Below the pieces are notes generated by a model. The model had not been told where the DNA came from, made no database searches, and worked only from the letters and a program-made list of their open reading frames with translations. Shown one piece after another: positions 11,983 through 24,422 of a stretch of 64,000 nt of DNA (positions are counted from its first letter, which is position 1; each line of letters begins with the position of its first letter). A program made the position numbers and the translations under genes. This stretch comes from Heterotrichella gracilis. Lineage: Eukaryota > Sar > Xanthophyceae > Tribonematales > Xanthonemataceae. The stretch spans positions 20,988-84,987 of the forward strand of contig JAULBX010018414.1 of NCBI GenBank assembly GCA_032358255.1, in the 5' to 3' direction.

Positions 11983-12134
11983 GTGTAGGAGGTGCTTAGC
12001 GGGAACTCTCAGCAAGTTTCTTGTCAAGTTTTCTGGATGAGCGCGGCATCGGCCCCCAGCTGGGGGCGCACCTGGTGAACCTGGTGGAGGATGAGGAGCG
12101 GCGCGAGTACATGGACTGGCTTGCGGGGCAGTAG
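11983..12134 (+). pseudogene. decayed copy of the last exon of the p32 gene
   Basis: The strand is opposite to the functional p32 gene. The piece begins just after an AG acceptor-like site (CCTTGTAG) at the same place as the real exon 5, but its second codon is TAG and a net 2-bp insertion shifts frame about 45 bp in. The rest still reads FLDERGIGPQLGAHLVNLVEDEERREYMDWL in its own frame (only key parts given: GIGPQL, LVNLVEDE, EYMDWL), then stops at 12132-12134. The other four exons are absent nearby, so this is a partial duplication rather than a processed copy. Confidence 0.85.
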
Positions 12135-13792
12135 GCGTGAAAGGGAGGGAGGGAGGGGTTGTGTATGGGAGGGGTGGGGCAGGGGTGCTTGGGAAGGGGA
12201 GATGGAGGGGTGGGTGTTGGAGGTCATGTGAAAAGGGGGAGCTCACGGCGAGGCTTTTGGGCTGTGCATTGCTGGAAGGTGAAAGTGGGTCAGGTCGAGG
12301 GTTTGGGAGGTACGATGCCATTTTAATTTTAAGGAGACACTTTGCGGATAAGGAGACACTTTGCGGATAGCTTGTTATTGGGATAGCTTGCAAGGTTGCT
12401 AGTGAAGAAATAAACATCGTAACAGTGGAATATGTCATAGCCTGTAACGCTTACCCCAGCCATATGCTTTACACAGCGGCAAAAATGAGAGGGGCGGTCC
12501 CCCCTGATCTGTACAGCTTGCAGGAACTGAACCACGAGTTCCATTGTGGGTGTGGAGGACCCACTGGGGGCTGGGACAGGGACACTGGTGCCCAATGCCA
12601 TGTCGAGCTTGGCGCATGTCATGTGATTTTATGGACATACCATTTGGTATGGCATATCAGTAGTGTTTATGTGTCATTTGCGTACCGTACTAGTGAGAAT
12701 GCATTGCTCATAAATAATTAAAATGTGCCTGCGCAGAGGCCTGCGCAGTATCGAATTTAATTGGTTCACGGCTGCGCAGTAGCCTGCGCAGTGTCGAAAA
12801 TAATCCAAAGAGCTGGAGTGGCCAATATTTAAAGTTTGAAGTAAATTGTGCATAGACACGAAACCCTAAACCCTTTTTGCATGTATACGTAGATCTGCAC
12901 CTGTTTGTGGCTAGCCTGTAACTTGGCAGGTAAGCGCATTCTTTCAGAAAGGAAAAGAATCGCTTCTGCAATTGGGTGCATAACTACAAGGCAGCATAGT
13001 CCACAGGATACATAATATATATATGTTGTCATGCTCTAAGTGATTAGGGTATGAGAGGTGGTATTTATCCCTGGTTGTGCGAAAGAAAAAAAGAAAAGTG
13101 TGCGGGGTTGGTGATAATCACCTGCATACCTGCGCACCTCATGCTACAGGCTGCAGGGTGGCACTGCAGTTAGTACTACATGCAGTATAGGGTGTGCAAT
13201 GGGGTACGCAGTGGCAATATTAATTGCGGTTTTTGGGTGCGCAATGGTGTGCGCAGTGGCAATATTAAATCGGTATGTGGTGCGCAGTAGGGTCGCAGTG
13301 GTATTATTAATTAGGTTTCTTGAGGGTGCGCAATGGGTTCTCACTAGTACGGTATAGCGTGGTTGAACGCTGGGCAAAATCTTGGTTGAACCGCTGCCCC
13401 CGGAACACAGCGCAGCAACAGGAAATAGAATAGCAACAAACAATTAAGTTATATTGCATCCCATCCTGCCTGACCCCCTGGCTGACGTTTTTCAGTTTCA
13501 CAAAACCCTTCTTTAGGGTTTTGAGTCGTGGCAACCCTATCTTTTTATCTGTGCAAGGGGGCGGGCCCTGGAGACACAAGGGTTCGACGGCTGGAAGAAG
13601 AAGGTTTGCACAACCTGAAGGCGTGTCTTTGCAGCATAGTCCCATTCCTACCCACTTTTGACGCTCTTTGCGCCTGGTATTGTGAGTGGGTGTAGAAACA
13701 TCGGCGCCCACCATTCGCCAGTCTCTGCTGTACACAACGTAGCCCACTGCATGTGACATATCACAGGGCACTTTGCAAAGGCACGAGGCAAG
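12135..13792. other. intergenic region with short tandem repeats
   Basis: No exon is supported. Short repeats include GGAGACACTTTGCGGATA twice at 12332-12369, two CCTGCGCAG/TCGAA units at about 12728-12803, and three units of about 43 bp at 13193-13336 (GTGCGCAGTGGCAATATTAA). A CCCTAAACCC tract lies at about 12864. The final 100 bp lead into the PPR-SMR start. Confidence 0.5.
13193..13336. repeat. short tandem repeat, about three 43-bp units
   Basis: Units share TGCGCAATGG, CGCAGTGGCAATATTAA and a T-rich end. AT-rich compared with the surrounding sequence. No coding potential. Function unknown. Confidence 0.65.
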
Positions 13793-16700
13793 ATGCGGGC
13801 TTTGCAAAGCCCTGCGAGTGCCGGAAGAGCGTGCCCGCCCTATCAAACTGCCGAGCAGCCAAGACCGCAGGTCCCTTTCGTGGGTGGGCACCGGCTAGCC
13901 CTGGGTGGCACTCCGTCTGCTGGCGCAGGGTCAAGGAAAGCAGCTCCGCAAGTGGTGTGCCGGTCTTCATATGAGCTCCGCGCTCCTCCAGCCTACACCG
14001 CAGGACCTGAAGAGCCAGAAAGACCAGCCAGAGTACAGCAGGAGTATGTAAGGCGGGAAGACAGGCCTGAGTATGACCGGGCGTACAAGAAGAAGCAAGT
14101 TGGTACGCTAAGTCAGCTGCCTGAAAGTGCTGTAGGCACCAATGTTGTGTTTGCATTATGAAAGTGAGCTGGGTTAAGTATGCAAGGGTGCTGCTTGGCA
14201 TGACAATGGTAAGCTGCTTCGACTTGCAGCACAGTTGGCAGCAGTTGCACCAACCCACAACAGCAAACCTTGGGGGAACAGTGGTCATTATCTTCACAAA
14301 AACAACTTTTGAGGGCGCCATTGGTTCTCCACATCCCGCACCAGCATCCCTCCCTCCGTCCAGCACCATCACCCTCCCACCATCCCCCTTGGTCCTGACC
14401 CCTTGCCCCCTCATGCCCCACCAGAGGCCCTCCCCGAGAGCTGGGAGGCCAGGCAGGTGCTGTCGGTGGATGCCTTCCGATCCTGCCAGTCAGATGAGGA
14501 GTGGGCGGCGCTGGTGTGCGACACATGCATGCGCCTGGCGGCAGACAAGCAAGTTGAGGACTGCAGGCGGCTCCTGGTATTTGCCCAGAGGCAGCACCCG
14601 CACATCGAGGTACCACAACCACGCCTTGCACCCGCACACCCACACCCACAGTCACCCACACCCGCCCACCTCCACGCTCCACCCCTTGGGATGCTTGGAA
14701 TCTTGCTTCGAAGCTGGAATGCACACATACTCTCAGCAGCGCCCGAGTGCCACCAAGCGCAACAGACTGAGCAGCGGAGCCAAGTGCATGGTCTCACAGC
14801 TAACCCCAAAACCCGAACCCCATCGCCCCGTGCGTGCAGGTTGCCACGGGCAAGTTCCCTCGCAAGGTGCTGGCCAAGGCTCTTCAAGGTGAGGGCATCC
14901 TGGGCGTGCTGCCGCTTCTGTGGAGCCTACCGCCAGACATCCGCCTGTATTACCTGCTGCTGGATGCATGTGTGGACCGGAAGAACCTCAAGGTGGGTGG
15001 AAACCTGAACCCTACTAAAGCCAGCCGGCAGGCATATGGGTGTACTACCTGCTGCTGGATGCGTGTGTGGACCGGAAGGACCTCAAGGTGGGTGGAATCC
15101 TGAACCCTAGCTGTATACCCTAAACCCTGCCGCCAGACATCCGGCTGTACTGCCTGCTGCTGGATGCGTGTGTGGACAGGAAAATCCTGAAGCGGGGGGC
15201 GCGTGGAGAAACATGATCCTGGGTGTATCCCCTAAACCCTTTGGGGCTGACTTTCGCCTGTGGTACTTGCCATTGGGTGAAATCGTATTACATACCCCGT
15301 GCCATCACACCCCAACCCACCCACCCATCCCCATCCAACCCCCCCCAGGCCATCAAGGCCATCATGAAGGGCATCCGCAACGACCGGCGCCTGGACAACG
15401 AGATCTCGCGCGAGACCTACCTGCAGCTCATAAAGTGCTACGGCAAGCTGCGCAAGGAGGACGAGGTGCACAAGGCGTTCAACTGCGTGCAGCAGATGGC
15501 GGGGGCGCGCAGGACCGACGTGGTGCTGCTCAATGCCTACCTGAATGCTCTCTGCTGGAACGTGAACCTGCAGTTCAACAGGTGGGCGTGGAGTTGGTGT
15601 GGGAATGGGGTGCTGGGGTGCATGCCTGGATGCGGGGGAGGGTGGTGTGGAGGGGGTAGCACTGCGTTCAGCTGCGCACAGCAGGTGGCGGGGGCGTGGC
15701 GGGGGTGCGCAGTTTGGATGTGGTGCTCCTCAACGCGTACCTTCACGCGCTCTGCTGGAATGTGAACCTTCAGTTCCAACAGCTGGGTGGTTGTTTGGGC
15801 CATGGTGCGTTCTGGGCTGCCGCGCACGGTGCATGCTGGGAGGGGGGGGAGGGCGGTGGTGTGGAGGAGGCTGGCATTGAGAGGTGCAATCCCACCCATC
15901 GCAGTCTGCCCACTGCCATGTGGAAGGAGAGCAGTGAATCACGTCTCGTCTGCAAGCAGAATACAGTGCAGGCATTGTGTCAAGCAGTGTGCATGTGCCA
16001 TGGACAACAGTGCAGTGTGCTCCGCCACTGGCCCCCATCTACCCTCCCCCCCTTGGCACAATTACCGCCATATACATTCTTGTCTCTGACACCCTACCGC
16101 AGTCACAAATTGGGACCCACGTCTCCCCCCCACCCACCCACCCATACCGCACCCCACAGCACCCCCACGCCCGCCACTGGTTTGCCCAGCTGCGCCTCCA
16201 GGGCTACGCGGTTGACCTGGTCACCTACAATACCCTCCTCAAGGGTTGCATACTGGGCTCAATTGCTGCCACCTGGCGCCATGACACACATACATACAAC
16301 ATCTTCCCGGCTTGCAACTCCACATTCCTCCTTGCACCCGCCTTCGCCCACTGCCCTGGCACACACCCCCCACCCCCCTTGTACCCGCCCTTCAGGTTTG
16401 CCCAGCTGCGCCTCCAGGGCTACGCGGTTGACCTGGTCACCTACAACACCCTCCTCAAGGGTTGCATGCTGAGCGACGATGTGGTGCGGGCAGACAGCGT
16501 GTACCAGTGGATGCAGGAGGACAAGGTTGCAGCTGATGAGTACACCTTCAACACCCTAATCAAGGTGGGCTGGGATAGGTATTACGGTAGGGGCAGCAGG
16601 TTAGGATGCGTGGGCTGGTTCCAGCGCTTTAGGTTGGGATGCTGACATTTGGGGTGGTTGGTTCCAGCAGCGCAGTCAGAGTGACAGTCAGGCTTGACAG

Positions 16701-19700
16701 GGGTTTGCGCCACTAAGCCCTGTCTCATTCCTGTGGATGAGCACACCTTATTGCAGTGTTAAAAACATTTAAAGCCCTCATCAAGGCCATTTTTTATGGT
16801 AAGGGAGAGCTTTGCCTGCCAGGCTGCCACCCTACACACCTCCAGTACAAGTGTGCTTTTTCATCGCACCTCGTTTGTTTATTTATATCATTCGAGGATG
16901 TTAATTGAGTGGCAATGACCTACCATCCTCCCCAGTGCGTCCCCGCAAGCTTTATTGAGTGCACCTTAAGCACTCCACACACCACCCTCCGACACCCACC
17001 ACCACCCACACACGCATCACTCTCGACATTGGCACTCATCCCCACCCCCAGGTGTACTCCTACGGTGGGGATTTGGAACGGGTGCTCAAGGTGCGCAAGC
17101 TCATGGAGGAGCAGAATTTCGCTCCCAGCCTGCGCGTGTGGGGATCCCTGTTTGCGGCCTGCGGGAAGGCAAACCAGATGGAGACCGCCATGGCCATGTG
17201 GACGGAGGCAAAGGCAGCGGGCATCGAGTTCCAGCTGGACCAATACCATGCGCTGCTGAACGCATGCGTGTGGTCGTTCCAGGTAGGGTTTGGATGATGC
17301 AATCAGTTCCTTTTAAGTTCATTTACCGTCTTCGGCAATTCTCCATTTCTCTGCTGGAACCATCATCAAGTCCCCAGTGCAGACCCCCTGGGTAAAAATT
17401 AGGAAAACCTCACAGCAAAATCTCTGGGAAAAACTTGAAAGTTCAAAACCTGCCCCGCAGACCGACCGTGCCCTCACCGTACTGCGTGAGCTTATCGCCT
17501 CCCCCCTGGATCCCACCACCCTCACATACAATATCGCCATCAAGGCATGCGGCGCCGCGCCGGGGCTGTCCCTGCGGTCCTGCCAGCTGGAGCAGGCACT
17601 GGAGTTGTTTCAGGAGATGCTGGACAGGGAGCTGGAGCCTGACCTCATCACCTTCAGCACACTGATTGACCTGTGCGCCCAGGTGGGTGTGATAAACCAA
17701 GGGCCACAACAGCACCTCATAGAATCTGCAATGACCATGGAATTTGATGTAATGATATACAGTATGGCGGTTGCATGTAATGCATTATTGACAGGAACAA
17801 CGAACGTTTTTAATTTTTTTTGTGTATTATTGAAAGACAGCCTGCCCCTTACAAACCATACCAATGCCATAACTAACAGAGTCAGTCAAGCTTCCACCCC
17901 TTGTGCGGTACACCTCTCAATCCCCTCCCCCTTGGGTCACAGGCCAAGCAGGGCGCGCGTGCCCAGCAGCTGTTTGACGACATGCTTGACCGCAACATCA
18001 AGCTGGACATGGTGGCGTGCAACTCACTCATCGCAGCCTACGCGGCTACAGGTAAAGTACCCTACTTCATGTGGCTCTTTCTCACAGCAAATTCTCAATC
18101 TTAATGTATGAAATCCGTTTCTTTTATCCTTGCTGGAGAGTGCCGGCGTCGCGCACAGTTGAGTAGGCGTGGTGGATTCCTGCAACACCCCTACGACAGG
18201 GTTATGAGCCCGGGGTGGCTCCCTCATGACTGCCCAAAAATGCCCTGTAAAATCCTGTTGCGCAAACGGCGGGCGGTGCCACAATGTTATCTCCCTCCCT
18301 GTGCCTGACACCCCACCCTTGTCCCCCGCCACAGGCATGGTGGCTGAGGCGCTGGCTGTGTTTGGGCGCATGGTGTGGGGGCCCTCCCGCATGAAGCCCT
18401 CCCGCCCCACCTACACGTCGCTCATCCGCATGTGCCGGGAGCACGGCGACCTGGAGAGCGCACTCAACCTGTACCAGGGCATGCGCAAAGCAGGTGGGGG
18501 GTCGGGCCATGGGCGCATGCAGAAGTTAGTGAGGTTAAGGCATGGGCGCATGCAGGACTTAATGGGAGCGGGGCCATGGGCTCATGCAGAAATTGGGGAT
18601 GTGCACCAAAGTACGATGGGTTATGCATGGGGTACATGCAGCGGCGAGTGCTGCGTGCTGTGCCCTATTTTTGCGCATGGTCCGATGGATGGGCATGCAA
18701 ACGAGTACTAGGCTAGTCGATGTCCCATGGGTACGCAGCTTATAATCTGCTCCACAATGATTCTCTCCTCAGGCTTTGCCCTTGATCACCATCCCTTGGC
18801 TTCACACCTTAACCCTCTTTGTGTCTGTGCCGTGATGGCTGTGCCGGGACCACACCGCAACCGCCCGTCCCCATTCCTCTGAAGATTTTGACTTAAAACC
18901 CTAAACCCTAACCTCCTGTGCCTTTTCCCAGGCTTTGCCCCTGACAATCAGGAGTTTGAGGAGCTGACCAGCGCGTGTGCAGACACCGCCCTCCACCTAA
19001 GCACCGGCACAGCAGTAACACCCAGGGGCTCGCCGGTGAGTATGATATAATTGGATTGTTTTCCAAGAAGGTAATTTGAACCCCTGTCAAGCCACATTGC
19101 CTGTGTGTTTTCACATGGTTTTGAACCTGACCCCCCGCCCCCAGTTCCCCTCCTTGCTCGACCCCAAGTCCGCTAACCCTCCCTTGTATATCTGCTTCTT
19201 TTTTTCCCTTTAAATCTCAATTCCCCCCTGTCCCCAGTTCCCCTCCCTGATCGACCCCCAGTCCCCGGAGCTTGACCTGCACGGCCTATCAGTACTTGAG
19301 GCGCGCAGCGCTGTGTTGTGCACGCTCAGCAAGCTGCAGGCGGCTGCACGGGAGGGGGCGGAGGTGGAGGGTGACCTGGTGTTCATCACAGGCCAAGGGG
19401 TGCACAGCGATGGGAGTCCCAAGCTGCGGGATGCGGTGGTCAGGTGGGTGGGGAGGGGACTTTTGAGTGTAGTACTGGTGTCAAGGGGTGCACAGTACTG
19501 GTGTCAAGGGGTGCGCAGCGATGGGACGCCCAAGCTGAGGGATGCGGTGGTCGGGTGGGTGGGCTGTCGGTGGTGGCGGTGGTGGGCAGGGGGCCAGGAG
19601 GGAGGGGGTTTGTGTACATTACTGGTGTCAAGGGGTGCACAGCGATGGGACTCCTAAGCTGAGGGAAGCGTTGGTCAGGTGGGTGGGCTGTGGGGGGTGG

Positions 19701-20079
19701 CGGTGCGAGGCATGGGGAGAAGTAAGACTTGTGGACATCACTGGTGTCAAGTGTGCGCGGCGAAGAGCCCGCCATGGTCAGGCTCCTCAATCTCCCCCTA
19801 AACCCTAATGCACTCCACAGGTTGCTGGATGTCGAGCTCCACCTGCCAGTGGTGCCTGCGCCAGGCGAGGAGCGGGCGCAGGCGGGCACCAGCGGTAGCC
19901 AGGAGGGGGCCAGCACCGCCCGCGCATCGCCAGGCACAGGCGAAACAGCGCACAGAAACGGGGCAGGGATGGAGAAGAACCTTGGGAGGGTGACGGTGCG
20001 GCGCGGCGAGCTGGAGGCGTGGTTGCAGATCCGGTTGAGGCGCAGTGGGACGGGGCAGGCAGCTAAGCAGCCTGCATGA
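13793..20079 (+). CDS. PPR-SMR protein, probably plastid-targeted
   Basis: Twelve exons (13793-14102, 14425-14609, 14840-14992, 15349-15581, 16396-16564, 17052-17282, 17461-17682, 17943-18051, 18335-18493, 18932-19035, 19238-19443, 19821-20079) give 779 residues, every junction keeping frame. Residues 1-100 are Ala/Arg/Pro-rich and transit-peptide-like. Residues ~230-610 hold PPR motifs, visible as DLVTYNTLLKG, DEYTFNTLIK, DPTTLTYNIAIKACG, EPDLITFSTLIDLC, KLDMVACNSLIAAYA and RPTYTSLIRMC. The C-terminus is an SMR domain: LDLHGLS at 637-643, ITGQGVHSDG at 675-684, and NLGRVTVRRGELEAWL near the end. PPR arrays bind single-stranded RNA and PPR-SMR proteins act in organelle gene expression; a specific target cannot be inferred. 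Introns 3, 4 and 11 carry decayed copies of neighbouring exon ends. Confidence 0.9.
15028..15285 (+). repeat. copies of exon 3 tail in PPR-SMR intron 3
   Basis: Three successively weaker copies of the end of exon 3 (DIRLYYLLLDACVDRK). The first keeps the exon end and its GTGGGTGG donor, ending at 15087; the second is at about 15128-15190; a faint third is at about 15238-15285. CCCTAAACCCT tracts separate copies 1-2 and 2-3. Donor-to-donor distance to copy 1 is 95 bp, not a multiple of three. Confidence 0.85.
15674..15785 (+). repeat. copy of exon 4 tail in PPR-SMR intron 4
   Basis: In one frame the copy reads VVLLNAYLHALCWNVNLQF, matching VVLLNAYLNALCWNVNLQF at the end of exon 4. The donor site is not preserved. 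Confidence 0.85.
16173..16252 (+). repeat. copy of exon 5 head in PPR-SMR intron 4
   Basis: Near-identical to the first ~75 bp of exon 5 (FAQLRLQGYAVDLVTYNTLL), but without an AG acceptor directly in front. Here an exon beginning, rather than an exon end, has been copied into the intron before it. Confidence 0.85.
19485..19762 (+). repeat. tandem copies of exon 11 tail in PPR-SMR intron 11
   Basis: At least three copies of the GTGCACAGCGATGGGA...CTGAGGGATGCGGTGGTC segment, which in exon 11 encodes GVHSDGSPKLRDAVV of the SMR domain. Copies start at about 19505 and 19630, with partial ones around 19485 and 19740. Two keep the GGTGGGTGGG donor-like end. Confidence 0.85.
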
Positions 20080-21143
20080 TAGTCCTCCTCAAGTGGCAGA
20101 CTCTGAAAGCAGACTTTGCCGCGTGTAGATTTGGCTGGCTGCTGTTGGGGGTGGGGATACGTATTGGGTGTGGGGTGTGGGGTGGGTGGGTCGAAGTTTC
20201 AGAGAAACAGGTTAGTTTCTTCTTCAAAAGCAGGTGGGCGCCTGAGGGAGGGTGTAGCCCATGCGGGTTGCTGCAGTTGGCCCTGGGTGAGAGCCAGTAA
20301 CTGCCCTACGGAGGTCTCTGGTGTTTGGTTTTGGGCAGCAGGCAGATTATCCACTGTATTGCACGGGCTTGTTGACTCACACACTCGCAATTTTTTCAAT
20401 CAAAGAGTGTTACACAACGAGTGCCTCGCAGGGTAGCACTGTCGTAATGCTCAACAAGCTCGTGCATGCCAGATGCTTTGCGTTGGGTTGTATGCTTGTA
20501 CTGTCTCCAACGCTGATGAAAGCTTGCTCCTCATTTGAAAAAGTCCCAGCATTGTCACAAGACTGTGTATCTGTTTATCTGTTCCTTCTGAAGTTCAAAG
20601 AGCCGCAACACCTCGCTTACCTGTAATGCATGCATAAACCTCGCTAAACCCTAGCAATGCATGCATATGCACACCAGTCATGCAACGCTGCGGCCTTCCA
20701 AGGTCGTCGCTAACAACCATGCGGCCATCCAAGGTCGTAACTTATAACCATCGGTTCTAAGACAGAACCATTGCAGGACATGAGTCACAAAGGTCGTGGG
20801 AACTGTCTTTTGGCTCGTTGTTATACCCAGTAAGCACATAGGGTAAGCACATTATGTTGGGGGGCTAGCCTGAGGAACGGCAGTATGCACTGTGTTCTTC
20901 TGCAGCACAAAACTGATTGTCGCCTTCCTATCGACTTGTATCGCTGTTGCAAGCCATCCTGAAAGGCCGGTGAAATGCACCCACCACCCAACACACACTA
21001 AACCCTGCACCCTCTGATCGCTCGTTTCTCCACAACACATCTTGGAGCAAGTCGGTGCATTGTCGAAGGTTCGAACGGCTAGTTGCAGACATGCCTGTCC
21101 CAAGCCACCGTGCGACTTTACACGATCTGTGAGGGAGCTAGCC
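20080..21143. other. intergenic region
   Basis: 3' UTR of the PPR-SMR gene and upstream region of the glycosyltransferase gene. A direct repeat built on GCGGCC(T/A)TCCAAGGTCGT lies at about 20690-20750. GCATGCAT runs occur near 20627 and 20656. No exon is supported; the long minus-strand open frame at 20852-21673 is antisense to the glycosyltransferase exon and has no domain. Confidence 0.45.
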
Positions 21144-22585
21144 ATGCATATCGCAGCGGTCATCTGGGCACTCAGCGCACTCATTGCGATCAATGCGTTG
21201 GTTGTGGCGGAGGAGCAGTATGTGTGGGCTCCAGTTGTCTCCAGGAAAGCAACGATATACTTCAGCACCGAGCACGGGCTGGGCAACCGGCTTCGCTCGC
21301 TGGCGTCAGCAGCAACGCTGGCCAAGACGCTGAACGCGAACTTTGTGGTGCACTGGCCGACCACCAAGGGCCACTGCAACGCAAAATATGACGAGCTATT
21401 CGAGTATCCAGATTTCACTCTCGGCAAGCGACCCAAGGGCTGCCGGGTCAACAGCATGGCCTTCCATCCGAAGCCATTCACAGTGGCGGAGTGTCTCTCG
21501 CTCTTCAACTGGACAGGTACGGTCTGGCGTTTCTCAATGCTGGATAGGCTAGGGACTTGGGTGAGCCATCTCTTTTCAGCTAGCTTCCCAAAGTTGTCAG
21601 AGCTCAACATGCACCAGTGGGCATGCACATGCACATGCACCAGTGGACGTGCATGTGCATGTGCACAGCTCAACCTGTGGACATTCCCCCCCCACCACCT
21701 GCAAGCTTATCACCAGTGGACAAGGCTACTGTACCCACTCAAAGCAAACGTGCAAAGCTGGTACACCCTTGCCCCAGGCAGTCTGCATTCACCACAAACA
21801 ATGCATGGGAGGCGCCTCTAACCCGCTGTGTGACTTGGGCAGTGATCGACGGCCGTGACGTCCTGTGCATCAATGGCGGGGCAGTTGGGTTCTATCTGGA
21901 GCCGTGGCCCACCTCCTCTCAGTGGTTCTTCCAGGCCCTCACCCCCGCCAACCCAATACAGACGCTCATGGACAGGTTCAAGCTGGAGACAGAGTGGGAG
22001 AAGCACGACTGGATCGGGGTGCACATACGGGGCGGGGACAGGCTGGAAACATACCTGAAGAAGAAGAAGCTTGCTGGATCGTTGACAAAAAACTCCTCCG
22101 ACTGGCTCAACGTGCTGTGGCCAGTCAACAGCTTCATCCCAATCATGCGGTCAGTGGGCCTGCAGCACTGCACCCCGGGCTCCCTATGGATGACCAGCAA
22201 GCAAGTGCGCTTCTATGTGGCCACCGAGTCCCAAGAAGCATTTGACGAGGTGCAGCAGAGCTTCCCCAGGAACGTGGTCCACACCACAAACAAGACCTAC
22301 CCAGTGGAGGCATTGGCAGCCAGGGCAGACCTGCAGAGCTTGTATGGTGCTGTGGCCGATTTCATGTTCCTGTCTAGCACAAGGGTGCTCATTGGCAGCC
22401 ATGGCAGCAGCTACAGTGCGGTTGCGTTTTTGACAAACTACCCGTGGTACATCGGGGTGGACACGGGAGGGAGGCCAATCTCGTGCAACAAGCGGCTCAT
22501 GGGGGCACCCAAGCGGCATGGGAAAAGCGGGAGAGCCTTGGCAAAGTGCACCAAGCCTTGGCAGGAGAACTGTATTGCAACGTAA
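21144..22585 (+). CDS. type II membrane glycosyltransferase, fucosyltransferase-like
   Basis: Two exons (21144-21516, 21843-22585) encode 371 residues. Residues 3-22 form a hydrophobic signal-anchor directly at the N-terminus, so the protein is probably a Golgi type II membrane enzyme. Motifs are HGLGNRLRSLASA at 44-56, VHIRGGDRL at 184-192 and, late in the protein, RVLIGSHGSSYSAVA. This layout (GxGNRL near the start, H-x-R-x-G-D in the middle, a Ser-rich GS/SS block near the end) resembles the NodZ/POFUT/plant xyloglucan fucosyltransferase fold, but I cannot place it in a CAZy family. The intron (phase 1) was set by the one acceptor keeping frame, CTTGGGCAG before 21843. The intron contains a GCATGCACATGCAC repeat block. 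Donor specificity is inferred only. Confidence 0.7.
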
Positions 22586-24422
22586 TCATCCCTATGATGC
22601 GCTGGTGTCGCCTTTGTCATAGGAATTTTTCTTTCATTCCAGTTCCTTGCCTAATTGTGGGGATCGTTGATTCACAAGCACGATGGGTGGGCAGAAGCAG
22701 GTTAGTTGTAGTGTCCAGCTGCTTGCTCCGCAGTTTTCTGTACACGCCCTCTGTGGTGTCCCAATTATTGCTATGTCACTGACATATTACACTGCTGGCA
22801 TCAAGGGTAATAAGATAATAAATGGTCCTGTTATTATCTCATTACCCTAGTACTGATTTTCTGAGACCGTCATCAGTTGCCCACTGAAATAAAGCCTCAT
22901 AAGTCTTCCACCCGCGCTCCTCTTCCCGTCACAACCCCTCGATTTTTTTTCTCACTTAGAGGACAGAAAGGAAACGCCCACGTGTACAACTACTCAAATT
23001 TGAAGTCATTTACCTCCTCCGCGGCGCGGGCCGCCATTCGCCCGCCAACTTGAAGGTTGTGGGAGCAATTTTCGATCCGAGGCACTCACACGCACTGCCA
23101 GTGCGTTCTGTCATACGGCACATGTGGTTGATGAGGTTTCTGCCGTGGCAATGGCTGCACGTAATATACTATATGGTTGTATACAATTTTATTACAACGC
23201 AACACTGTTTTGACATGCCTTGGTTTACCCGTCACGGTTTACCCGTCACGGTTCCCTTGCCATTCAATGCCATTCAATCCAATTTGGTTGCCATATACTG
23301 TAGCAGATGCCTAGGCTGCTTGCAGACTCCACGTTGGTCCTAGGCTTGAACTTCAAGGCAATTTTTGAGGTCAACTTGAAGGACGCATACGTGCACCATG
23401 ACAGAGCATGCACATGCCGTTATCCACTATCACTTGGAACTTTTAACGGTCCTGCAATGACACAGTGCCATGTCAATGCGCTTGAAGGTTAACCATTGAC
23501 AAATTTGCTTAGCCTGCCAGCGGGCAGATTTTGAAATTTCCTAGCTGATATCGTAGTAGAGCACAACCAGCAGCCTCCAAAACCTGACAAAGCTGCACAG
23601 CGACATCATTAATGTACACTGTACCTGTCAGGCATTGTAAGTGGCCTTTACCCGTCACGGTTCACGAATAAAAAGAGTTCACACCTTTGGCGCCTGGTTT
23701 CTTTCGTTTCTTCACACTACCGTGCCTCAAGGAAAGCCCCTACAGTACCCATTCGAGGTATCACTATCCATGGAGTTACAAACCACCTGTAGTCCCACCT
23801 CTCTGCTGTGAATATCGCAGAATTGTCAATTCAACACCCATCCATGAATACCAAATGCGACAATTTCAATGCATCTAAAAGCTTTTAATGTGCATGTGGA
23901 TTGCCATTTAAAGTTGCAGTGCAATAACCACCCTCCCTTACCCCCGGTAGAAAAGAGTGGCATTTGAGATGCAAGCACAAAAGCATGCACTTGCAAAAGA
24001 AGTAGCCCGAACTGATGCAGTAAAGAAATAACGATTCTGGCTATGAAAGGTCAAGAAGTTCACGCCAGAAACTGTGCGCACATTCTTTAAGCTGGCTTTA
24101 TGCATGCAAAAACTACCAACGATTTGTATGAGCAATTAAATCCTTCCCGCCAATGCTCAATTGCACGAATCTAAGCGCCGGCCAGCAGATGCCTCGTTCA
24201 TTGCATGTCCATGTCCCATATGAACCCTCCTAGCCCGTCCAACAACATATGCGATATGAACCCCCCTTACCCGCCTCCCATCCCTGCACGCTGCCCTTAT
24301 CCAACCTGTGCTACTCCCCCTGCCCCATCGTGAAGAAACCACCACAGTGGGTAAGCATCGCTGTCACGCTCCAATAAAAAGAAGTTGCTCACAATATTGT
24401 ACAGTCGCTGGCTGGTGGTAAC
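22586..24422. other. intergenic region between convergent genes
   Basis: No exon is supported. Features are a strong hairpin at 22804-22848 and the 14-mer TTTACCCGTCACGG three times (two adjacent at about 23222-23250, one at about 23647). The rest is unremarkable and moderately AT-rich. Confidence 0.45.
22804..22848. repeat. perfect-length hairpin (18-bp arms, one mismatch)
   Basis: Arms AGGGTAATAAGATAATAA (22804-22821) and TTATTATCTCATTACCCT (22831-22848) pair at 17 of 18 positions around a 9-base loop. It lies about 220 bp beyond the stop of the glycosyltransferase gene. Could be a mini-inverted-repeat element or a 3' UTR structure. Confidence 0.8.

Noticed and set aside
11635-12438. 267-codon minus-strand open frame
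   Set aside because: Pro/Ser-rich translation of pyrimidine-rich DNA, overlapping the p32 exon relic; no domain.
20852-21673. 273-codon minus-strand open frame
   Set aside because: Antisense to the first glycosyltransferase exon and its upstream region; composition is His/Ala-rich from GCATGCAC repeats, no domain, and the plus strand has a clear signal-anchor protein.
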